Shown here in pieces: positions 45,994 to 54,829 of a stretch of DNA of 64,000 bases; position 1 is the first letter of the stretch; each line of letters begins with the position of its first letter. The stretch comes from Cryptomeria japonica (taxonomy: Eukaryota > Streptophyta > Pinopsida > Cupressales > Cupressaceae). The notes under the pieces are model-generated. The model ran no database searches and was not told the DNA's origin. It worked only from the letters and a program-made list of their open reading frames with translations. A program made the translations under genes and the position numbers. The stretch is taken from contig NC_081412.1 in the NCBI RefSeq assembly GCF_030272615.1, positions 101,061,796 through 101,125,795 on the forward strand, in the 5' to 3' direction.

Positions 45994-46983
45994 TTAAACT
46001 TTTTCTTTACCTTTCAAGCTAGAAATTTTGTTGTCTACTAGTGTTCCTTTACTTCTACAGAATTTAGCAATATGCCCAATCTTGTTACATGCATAACAAG
46101 TTACATTATTTTTCTGAATAGCTTTCCCATAACGTATGCCAGTTTGTGTTCTGCATTGATTAGATAAATGTCCAAATCTTCCACAAACATAACATCTCAC
46201 ATTCATTCTGCAGTTTTCAGAGTTGTGACCTACTTTGTTGCATTTAGAACATTGACTGGTGGATGTGTTGATATTTTGATAATTTCTAGATCTACATTCA
46301 TTTGCTCTATGACCATACTTATTATAGTTAAAGCATTTTCCATTGAATTTATAAGCATTAGGTTGTCTTACCGGTTTGCTATGATCCTAAGTATTTGTAG
46401 TACTGGAGCTTTCACCAACTTCAAAACCAATTCCAGAAGTGTCACCTTTAGGTTTTTTATTCTTCAGCAAGGTGCCAAGTTCCTCTGAGCTTTTCTTGAA
46501 TTTTTCTTTATGTTGATTTGCAGTTTCTAGTTCTCTTTCTAAGACTTCTTTTTGTCTCATCAGTTCATTTGAGTCATTCTGAGTATGCCTCAGATCTGTC
46601 TTCAACATGTCATTTTCATAGCTAAGTCTTGTGTTCTCATTTGCTGCATCACTTAGTCTTCTGGTCAATTCTTCTTCATTCTTCTTCCTATCCTCAATCT
46701 CTTTGCAAAATCTCATAGTCATATCCTGCATTTCATTTTTTGTTGTCATGATCTCTTGTTTCAACTTGCTTATCATATCATTAGGTGATTCCTTTTCATC
46801 ATTCTCATTCTGGAATTTTTCACAAAGTTCTCTTCTCTTATTTGTTACAATAGTAAAATTTTCTTGAAGTGCCTGAATGATATCCTAAGCTGCCATTAAA
46901 TCATCTTCTAGTTTGATATTTTTCAATTTTTCTACATCATAGTCTGTAAGATCTCCTTCCAGTTGCTTCATTAGATTTTCCAT
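45994..46983 (-). pseudogene. B gag: coiled coil with four zinc knuckles
   Basis: ATG at 46983 (MENLMKQLEGDLTDYDVEKL), 58 bases inside the primer site. Coiled coil to about 46480, including LKQEIMTTKNEMQDMTMRF; stops at 46886 and 46387. Then CFNYNKYGHRANEC (second Cys to Tyr), CSKCNKVGHNSENC, CYVCGRFGHLSNQC and CYACNKIGHIAKFC, ending in a Lys-rich tail at 45994. Role as for other gag proteins: RNA binding and particle assembly. Confidence 0.85.
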
Positions 46984-47040
46984 CTTTACCGGTGTCAAGA
47001 TCTTCCTCAAGCTATTAGGCTTCTGAAAATAGAGGACCAA

Positions 47041-47052
47041 GCTCTGATACCA
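47041..47052 (-). promoter_or_regulatory. Primer binding site of B
   Basis: Minus strand TGGTATCAGAGC, two bases from the B LTR end. Confidence 0.92.
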
Positions 47053-47054
47053 AT

Positions 47055-47833
47055 TGTTAGGGATCCCACAGATACTGAGAGGGGGGGTGAATCAGTATCT
47101 GACTGGTGAATGGAATTTCTTAACTTAAAACATGCAAAATATAATATAATAGTGTACTGGTATGCAAGAAATAATGCAATAAATAGAATCAAGAACATCC
47201 ACATGAAAAACACACCATAACACAAGATTTTAATGAGGAAACCTAGTGTGGGAAAAACCTCGGTGGGATTTGTGACCCACAATATTCACTCACTGGCCAA
47301 TAAGAGAATATTACTTACAATAGGGGCTTGCACATGTAGGAAGGCCAACTAACTAGAGCTCACTGTTCAATGGGAAGTCTCACTGACTTACAATGAGGAT
47401 TATACAAATCCAATATGTTGTACTACTTTACAATAGCATCTTCAATGCTAGATTCAGTACCAGGTGCTGCTCTGTTCTTTACATATACCCTTTAACCTAT
47501 ATTTCACATAATAGGTCTGCCTAATATTTTCCTTAATGCTTACATCTCCTATATCAAATATCTACAATGATCTCTTTTATATATAAGAGTCATTTTACAA
47601 TTTGCCAAGTCGGCTTACACATTTTTACAATAATAAACAAAATATAATATAACAAAATCCTGTCGGCCTCTGTGCTGGTATACTTCCTTTCTTCTGTGCC
47701 GGTGCCGATGTAGAGTGTGATCTGCTGATGCTGGTATAATGCCTTTGTCGGTGCCATAGGATTGCAAGGTTGCCATCAATGACAAAACCTTCAATCACAT
47801 ACAATGTCTCATTAGAGTGTGCATATGCCAACA
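47055..47833 (-). repeat. 5' LTR of B
   Basis: 779 bp; the minus strand starts TGTTGGCATATGC and ends GGATCCCTAACA beside the primer site. Shares with E and G the C-rich tract and two-part hairpin (47235-47280) and the TGTCATTGATGGCAAC word near its start. Lacks the TAAC stem-loop array. Confidence 0.88.
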
Positions 47834-49041
47834 CTCTTTGTTGTTGGAGATGCTTCATCAGACTTTTTATTCTTTCCTCTTGCATTTTTAACAGGTGCAG
47901 TACTAGTTTGTGCAGGTGCATCTTGGACTGCCACAATATCCAATTTTTCCTTCTTTTTGTCTTTAGGTGATGCTAATAGGGTATTAGCATAACCAACCAA
48001 TAGATCATAGTTTACCTCATAACTCATGTCTTTCATTTCTTCCTCTCTTGGCTCAATTGCTTGCATTAGGCAAAAATCAGTGGTAACAGTGAAGATTATA
48101 TCCTTTTCAAAGTGTTTTACCACTTCTTCTGGTTGTCTCATTCTCATACTCATTTTCTTTTGGAACTCATTGAAATACTTATTCATGGCAGTAGGTAAAG
48201 TATTCTTTATAGCCTTGATGTTGTTCTTAATTTTTACCGAGACCGGTGAGTCCTTTGACCACTCAATATCTCCAATTCCCGGTAGAAAGTTCTGAAAGTA
48301 AAAGAATAGACCAACTAATAGCTGACCAAACTTGAATTTCAAACTGCTATCCTTCTTGATAGATTACAAATTCAAAAACAATTATCTCTTGATAGCTTCA
48401 CAGAGATCATAATTTGCATTAGCCACAATCATTCTATGAGCTATATGAACTGCTGCAGATGGAACACTATTGAGTCCACTAGAGTTAAATACTTGGTAGC
48501 CTATCACCATTGCTTCTAGTTTTACTATAGGGTCTTTAATGTTGTTAATGGGAAAAGAACACCCATCAGATGTAGAACTGGTTAAGTTGAAGACAGTATC
48601 TTTATAAATTTTCCTTAACTTGGGTACTTCATCGGTTGAGAAATAGCCAACCATAGCCTGAATGACTTCCTTTGTAATTGTGTGAGTTCTTTCTAAATAC
48701 ATTTTTTATCCATGAACTCGACTCAAAATTATTTTGATATGTGCTTCTTCAAAATCTTCAAGAAAATAAGATCCATTATGAAAATCCTTTTCGAAAACCC
48801 TTGCATACTTTGTCTTAATCTTACCGTTCTCATCACAAAGTGATTTCAACTGTGTGTAAATGTATAGAGACCCTAAGTCTTCTAGCTTGCAGTCAATATA
48901 ACTAGACAAATCACCTTTGACCAAAAATCTACTCGAAACTTGAGACAATGCATTATATGACACAATCTGATCTGCCTTTAGAGCTTCCATAGGCTTAGAA
49001 GTAATCATTAACCTCTCTACAAACTTTGAAGTTGATGCCAT
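47834..49041 (-). pseudogene. ORF2 of C, N-terminal part
   Basis: ATG at 49041 (MASTSKFVERLMITSKPMEA), same frame through to 47834 with stops near 48706 and 48368. Shares with D: ILSRVHG (about 48720), ITKEVI, FGQLLVGLFFYF (about 48290-48325), AMNKYFNEFQKKM (about 48150-48190) and the block DIIFTVTTDFC...AIEPR (about 48050-48100). The C-terminal Lys/Ser-rich linker is cut by B's LTR at 47833. Family unknown. Confidence 0.7.
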
Positions 49042-49493
49042 TCTAGATGAACAATATTTGAAGTAGTATGTTCAAATAAATACCTTTTTTCATGCACATT
49101 GCCCCATTTACCAGTTGAAATGCCCAAGTGCACACCAGTTCGACCTTCTGCAACCTTCAATTCAACTTAATTTCACAAATCATGAAACAATTCGGCAATT
49201 AACAACAAAACAATCTTTCTCAGCTCAGCAAGCGCTCCAAATTTATTTCTTGAAAGCATTAGGGTAAAAATGACAAAGTAAAACTCACTTTTATCCTTTT
49301 ACCTACTGCATTAAATGCTCACCCGTTTAGGGTTACAAACCCTAATTTCAACACTCAAAGAAAAAACCGGTTGATAACATATTAACAAAAAGTTACCAAA
49401 ATTTCATGTTTCAAAATTATTTTCCTGCTCATTTTTCACAAGGGGTCCAGAGGAATTTTAACCATTAAGCTCCCATTAGCCATATTAAAAGGC
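49042..49493 (-). other. C spacer between gag and ORF2
   Basis: Non-coding. On the minus strand GAGCATTTAATGCAG (about 49307-49321), then TTTGTCATTTTTACC about 40 bases later and a GCGCTTGCTGAGC stretch. Matching elements occur in D and J. Possible promoter or 5' untranslated region for ORF2. Confidence 0.5.
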
Positions 49494-50789
49494 TTAAGTC
49501 ATCGGTTCAACATTCTCTTCACTGGGTGAAGGAACATTTTCTTCTCCAGGTGAGTCATCACTTTTCTTCTTCCAAATATGATTCATTTCCTCTTTGGTTT
49601 CTTCAATATTAACTTTTTGCCTTCCCTTCCGATCCTTAGAAAAGTTGACTGGTCTGTTGTTTCTGGATCTACAAAATTTTGCTAAGTGCCCTGATTTGTT
49701 ACACTAATAATAGACCATATCAGATGATCTCCAAGGTCCTTCATTTCCTCTTCCTGTTCTTCTTCTACAGTTCACAACCACATGACCAAAGTTATTACAG
49801 ATGGTGCAAATAACATTTTTTACCTTTTCCATCTCAAATGGACTAAACTAGTTGTCGTAGGGTTTTTTCTAGTTTAGGTTTACTCGACTGTTAAAGTTTC
49901 TCATCTGGTCACCATTTGGTTTTGGATGCATGTGTGGTACAAGATTGTTTGCTCCATATCTGCACTCAACAGATCTATGTCCATACATTCCACATGCGAA
50001 GCAATGAGCTTCAAATTTATTGGACACATACCTAGCATTAGTATGGTAACTTACATTTCTGTTAGGTTTGTCTCTACAAACATTTGTAGTGTGAGCAGGT
50101 TTACGACAACGAAAACAAACAAGTTTAAATACCTTTTTAGCAATAAGCGTGTTGATCTTAGGAGCAGATTTGTTCTTAAGATTGTTTCTCTTTGTACCAA
50201 AGGATTCACCTTTTTTAGTTGTGTGAAAACCAAGTCTAGAGACATGACCCTTCATTCTTTGTGATTGAATTTGTTCTTTTAGCATGGTAGAACTTCTGCT
50301 ACACTTCTCCAATTTCTCATTGGCTCCAGTAAGCTATTTTATGAGATCTTCATTATGTTTAGACAGGTTCTCTTTCAAAGATGATGAAAGTTCAAGATCT
50401 AGCTACAAGTTCTCCTTTTCTTCTCTTCCAACAATCAAATGCTCATGCATAGTGGTATTTTCTTGCTTGATCTTGACAATCTCTTGATCTCTTTCTTTGA
50501 TAAGATCTTCAACAACTCTTCTAGCTTCTAGTTCCTGACTCATGCGGATAGTAAGACCTTCTAGCTCTCTCCTTAGATTTAGTTTCTCATTGTTTAACTT
50601 TTCAACTTCCTCTTCTAAAGCATCAATATTGGCTTCATCTGAAGAACTATTATCAGATATCTCTAATAGTTGTTCAGTTATCTCTCTCTTTTTGACTTGT
50701 GAAGCTTTCAGTTTGACCCTTAGGTTTTCAAGCTCATTTCTGCTGGCTTCTAGTTCTCTAGCCATCTCAAAGTAGCTCATGTCCCCCAT
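49494..50789 (-). pseudogene. C gag: coiled coil with four or five zinc knuckles
   Basis: ATG at 50789 (MGDMSYFEMARELEASRNEL), 48 bases inside the primer site. Coiled coil to about 50260, with an Asp/Ser-rich insert (EISDNSSSDEANIDALEEEV). Knuckles: CFRCRKPAHTTNVC (Gly replaced by Ala), CFACGMYGHRSVEC, CTICNNFGHVVVNC, and one with a stop in place of its first Cys pair (CNKSGHLAKFC). Acidic C-terminal tail to the TAA at 49494. About five in-frame stops, no frameshift. Confidence 0.82.
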
Positions 50790-50836
50790 GGTGGTTTCAA
50801 GGCTCCATTCTAAGAGATTAGGCTTCAAAGAAGTTA

Positions 50837-50849
50837 GGCTCTGATACCA
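50837..50849 (-). promoter_or_regulatory. Primer binding site of C
   Basis: Minus strand TGGTATCAGAGCC, two bases from the LTR end. Confidence 0.92.
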
Positions 50850-50851
50850 AT

Positions 50852-51747
50852 TGATGGATTTGAAAAGCACTGAGAGAGGTGGGTGAATCAATAACACCCA
50901 AAAACAAGCTACTTTAAACACTAACCGATAGATGAACTTAACAAATCTTTAAAATACAATGCATGTAATCCAAAATGATATAACATCCACAAAAAGTAAA
51001 TAATCCACCATAACATAAGTGTTTGTATGTGGAAAAACCCAAATAGGTAAAAATCACAGTGAGATGGAACTCACAAGTTAACTATCTACAGTAATAGATA
51101 ACTGACCAACTAAGGTCTACAAAGTGCTCTACTAGGAGGGAATCTTATTAGAGATCCCAAATCTAGAGTAGAAGCTTATACCCTATTAGGAGTAACCTTG
51201 GTGGAGGATTCAAGAATCCAAACTAATGGATCACCCTGTTAAAGGATTTATACATTGAAGCTTGTTAGAGCTTACCCAGTTAGGGGATTTGATTCTATTG
51301 TAATGGTTAGAAAACAACAAGAATGGTTGATCTGTTTTGAGTAGCACAATACTTGCTTGATCAGATCCTTCTAAGCATATTCAACATTGCTCTTCTGCAT
51401 ATTCTACAATTTAACTTCTCACCACATAATACTTTCACTTATTATATATCACACATAACATAATTCACTCTGATGTCAATATATAGGCCTTATGATTTCA
51501 TGTCGGACCTAAGAAATCATAACATAATTTCCTAGGTGCAGTGTATCTAGACAAGTAACCATATCTCATCACAAAAAATACCGCCAAGCAGTCGGTGCAG
51601 GTAACTCCATCACAAAAATCAACAAATACTAGTTTGAATAAAACATATGAACCGTTGTCCTTGAATCTCCGCTTGATCTCCATCTTGATCTTCATCATGA
51701 TGTCAACTTAGTATAACCACAAGTTGTCTCTTATGCACAAAATGGTT
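50852..51747 (-). repeat. 5' LTR of C, left part
   Basis: Matches 41885-42800 of the 3' LTR. Two-part hairpin at 51028-51075. Cut at 51747 by D; the remaining 93 bases are at 59700-59792. Confidence 0.9.
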
Positions 51748-52938
51748 TGTTACTACTTATCAAGTTACCATTAGTTTTATATCCAAAGTCATTCTATATA
51801 CTCTAGTCAGTCACTACTACCGAAACATTCAGTCAGTATGCATAGTCCAGTCGGTTATAGAAGAAAATAGTCAAGAGCCTAGTATGCACTGAGTTGTCTA
51901 CCGAGTATCATTCCATGTTTGCCGAGCAGCAAAGATGACACATCGAATTGATATACATCGAGTGAAATGTGTTACCAGATTCATTGAACTTGGACATACA
52001 TATGGAAATGTGTTACAAGATTGAGCAACATAGAACCATTATCACATTGGAAATTGCACTTTAAAGATTGTGTATGATTTCTAAGTCATCTAACCAATGA
52101 AATATTTTGCATGTTTATTCATTAGATAAAAAATGTTTGTAAGATCAAAGCAATGAATGGATCACCAACATAAGAGATCTATTTATACAACATGGATTAA
52201 AATCAGAAAAATACATGTAGTATGACCGAAAGGAAGATATAGAAATATATGAAGCAAGACATGTGAAAGCACTAAACTATTATGACTGTTACAGAGACAC
52301 AGAGGTCACCGAGAAGGATTTTAGAGATTAGTCAAAGAACAGAGTAAACAGAAGGGTTTAACGATTTACTAAATGGGTTACCGAGGTATGCTATAAGCAA
52401 GGTAATATTATTCTGAGCACATAGAATCTGCTATAAGATTCCAGATGTAAAGTTGCAAATATTTGTAATGATTTATTGTAATATTTTGAAGTTGTAAGAG
52501 AAACCTTTAATAGGGTAAAAGACTCTAATCAACCCTATAAATTGTAAAGCCTCTAACCAGGTGCAACATTTAGATTAAGTGTTGTAAAATCCTTTAGCAA
52601 GGTAGATCTAACAGATCTTTATACTCCTAACAGGGTAAGCTATCAGAAATAGCTAAACATGTAGCTCTAACCGAGCACCCTTTATTATTGCAGTAGTGAA
52701 GTTGTGGGTGCCATCCCCACCGCAGTTTTTCTCTCTAACCAAGAGTTTCTGCATAACCAAAATATAAGTGTTATGGAGTGAATCATTTATGATTGTTATT
52801 TATTTGTTTTAGCATTGTATTATGTTACTGCACTATTCAGTTTATGCTTAATAGTAAAGTTATTGTTGAAGAAAAGATTTGAAGTACTCATTCACCCCTC
52901 CCCTCTCAGTACATTAGCTTTCTATATTGGGCCTAACA
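51748..52938 (+). repeat. 5' LTR of D
   Basis: 1191 bp, TGTTACTACT to GGGCCTAACA. Stem-loop array at about 52500-52760 and two-part hairpin at 52704-52752. C-rich tract TTCACCCCTCCCCTCTCAGT at 52890-52909. Confidence 0.93.
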
Positions 52939-52940
52939 AT

Positions 52941-52953
52941 TGGTATCAGAGAT
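52941..52953 (+). promoter_or_regulatory. Primer binding site of D
   Basis: TGGTATCAGAGAT, tRNA-Met type with the last two bases changed, two bases after the LTR. Confidence 0.88.
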
Positions 52954-53000
52954 TCAATCTTGGAAAAGGTTTTAATTGCCTAAAGAGAAAGATCTTGTCA

Positions 53001-54277
53001 ATGGAAGTCTATAAACAATCTTGGAGGATTGTGTATCTGCAAGAAGAGTTGGATCATGCTAATCAAGTGATTGTAGACATGCAAAGGAAAATGCAAAAAT
53101 CTTTGAAAGTGAGAAGAAGATTATCTGATGATTTGCAGGACTCTCAACAGTTAGTGGAACAAATTGAGACATCATCTGAGAACAGTATATCTGAAGAGAC
53201 TGAAGAAATGATTGGAGTATTGAAAGAAAAGAACAAAGCACTAGTTGATCAACTAAAATCAATGAAAAGAGAACATGAGCATTTCAGCACACAGATGACT
53301 AAAAATCTTGATGCATTGAGGACAACTGAGGATAAAGTAAGAGATCTAGAAAGAGAGAAACAACAACTTGAAGCCTTAGTATCTGATAAGAATGATGAAA
53401 TCACAAGGTTGACTGGAATTCAACAAAACCTGTCAGATCAACTAGGTTATGCACATCATGAAGCAAATATGAAAGATGATGAGAATCAAGCATTGGAACT
53501 TGAAGTATCAAGGTTGACCAATGAACTTGAAACAGAGAGGAAATCCAAAGAAACACTGAAGAAGAGTTATGAAGCATCAAAGATGTTGGATGAGCAACTG
53601 AATACAAGATGACCCAACAAAGATGCAGGACTCAGTTATAAAGGAAAAGACTCTACCAGCCTATTTGCAACTACTGTGGAAATCAAGGTCACACTGCCAA
53701 CATGTGCCAAATCAGAAAAGGTAAGCAACCAAATGTCACTAAGTCCAATGGTTATTGTTACAATTGCAATAAATATTGTCACACATCTAATCAATGTAGG
53801 ACAAAGTTTGTTAACAATTATCAGAAGGAAAAATTCAAAGGGTTTTGTAAAAATTGCAATAGATATGGACATAGTACCGAGAAGTGTTGGTATAAGCAAA
53901 AGAACTATACGTGGTATGCACACCGAGCAAATACTGGAAGCTACTGAACCCACAGAGATCTTAATCAACAATATGCTGTAGTACCATGGGATTACAATAC
54001 AAGGATATGGTGTGAATGTTGTGGAAGATATGGACATATAAGTGCCAACTTCTTTATAAGGTTTGGGATGAACAATCAAAGATCATGGAGAAATCTTGGC
54101 ATGGCATGTTTTCATTATCACAAAGTAGGACACTTGACTGGAGATTGCAGAGATCAACCTAGAAAAGACACTGAGGAAATAAAAGAAAAATTAAAGATGA
54201 TTTGAAAAAAGAAGGAAATTGTGTCAAATGAAGAAAGCACCTTACCTACCGAGTTAGGTGCTCCTATTCCAAATTAA
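53001..54277 (+). pseudogene. D gag: coiled coil with five zinc knuckles
   Basis: ATG at 53001 (MEVYKQSWRIVYLQEELDHA), 48 bases after the primer site. An unbroken 200-residue coiled coil runs to a stop at 53612. After a shift come five knuckles: CNYCGNQGHTANMC, CYNCNKYCHTSNQC (Gly to Cys), CKNCNRYGHSTEKC, CECCGRYGHISANF (last Cys to Phe) and CFHYHKVGHLTGDC (second Cys to Tyr). Tail ends ELGAPIPN at the TAA of 54277, like J's ETPEPAN end. Stops at 53946 and 54205. Confidence 0.85.
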
Positions 54278-54829
54278 TCAGTAAAGGTATGAAGGGACTG
54301 CATTCTCTCAAGGTTAAATCTTAATAGTTCCTATTTTATTATGTACTTAATTCAAAATCTGCATAGTTAAGATGTAGTAGTAAGTTTGAAATTCTATCAA
54401 AGTCTTTTGGAGCACTATAGGAAACCTATCAAGTCGGTGAATACAGGAAACCTGTTAAGTCAGTAAATGAAAGAAGTTTGGTTACTCGGTTAAAGCGCAA
54501 AACAAAGGAAAGAAAGTTTAGTGGAACTGAGTGCATTTAATGCTTTTGACCTAACCTGCATGAAGCTCGATAAGGTATATTGTGTACTTAAAGCATTTAT
54601 GTGGTCATTTTTCATTCACCAAGTTTCCAAGAGAGTAGAGCAAGCGATTCAAAGGCGATCAAACCTCCTACAAAGCAAAATTCAAGGTATTTACATTAAT
54701 CTCAATGCATTGTCAAGCTGGTTTACCGATCTTATCAAGTTATTATTATCTGCTAAATGTAAAGCATCAATCATTTGAAAATCCTCAAACCCTAAGGATC
54801 TTCTGTTAGTTTTTATTTGAAATCTACAA
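54278..54829 (+). other. D spacer between gag and ORF2
   Basis: Non-coding. GAGTGCATTTAATGC at 54530-54544, GGTATATTGTG (TATA-like) near 54574, GTGGTCATTTTTCATTCACC at 54601-54620, then GAGCAAGCGATTC near 54638. The first and third words recur at the same place in C and J. Confidence 0.55.

Larger units (their letters stand above)
43207..47833 (-). mobile_element. Element B: polymerase-less element nested in C, 3' LTR missing
   Basis: Starts with a 5' LTR (47055-47833) that cuts the C ORF2, then primer site, gag and ORF2. No second copy of this LTR is found before the C 3' LTR at 42951, so B has lost its 3' end. The left limit given is the end of the ORF2 frame and is arbitrary. Flank 47834-47838 is CTCTT; the partner duplication is gone. 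Confidence 0.75.

Noticed and set aside
45994-46350. Zinc-knuckle genes as host CNBP-like genes
   Set aside because: Each lies directly downstream of a primer site and LTR, with a coiled-coil gag N-terminus, in four copies.
49330-49345. CCCTAA-like words as telomere repeats
   Set aside because: Single isolated copies in spacers and LTRs, never in tandem.
53636-54079. Minus-strand frame of 147 codons opposite D gag
   Set aside because: Shadow of the zinc-knuckle region; no motif.
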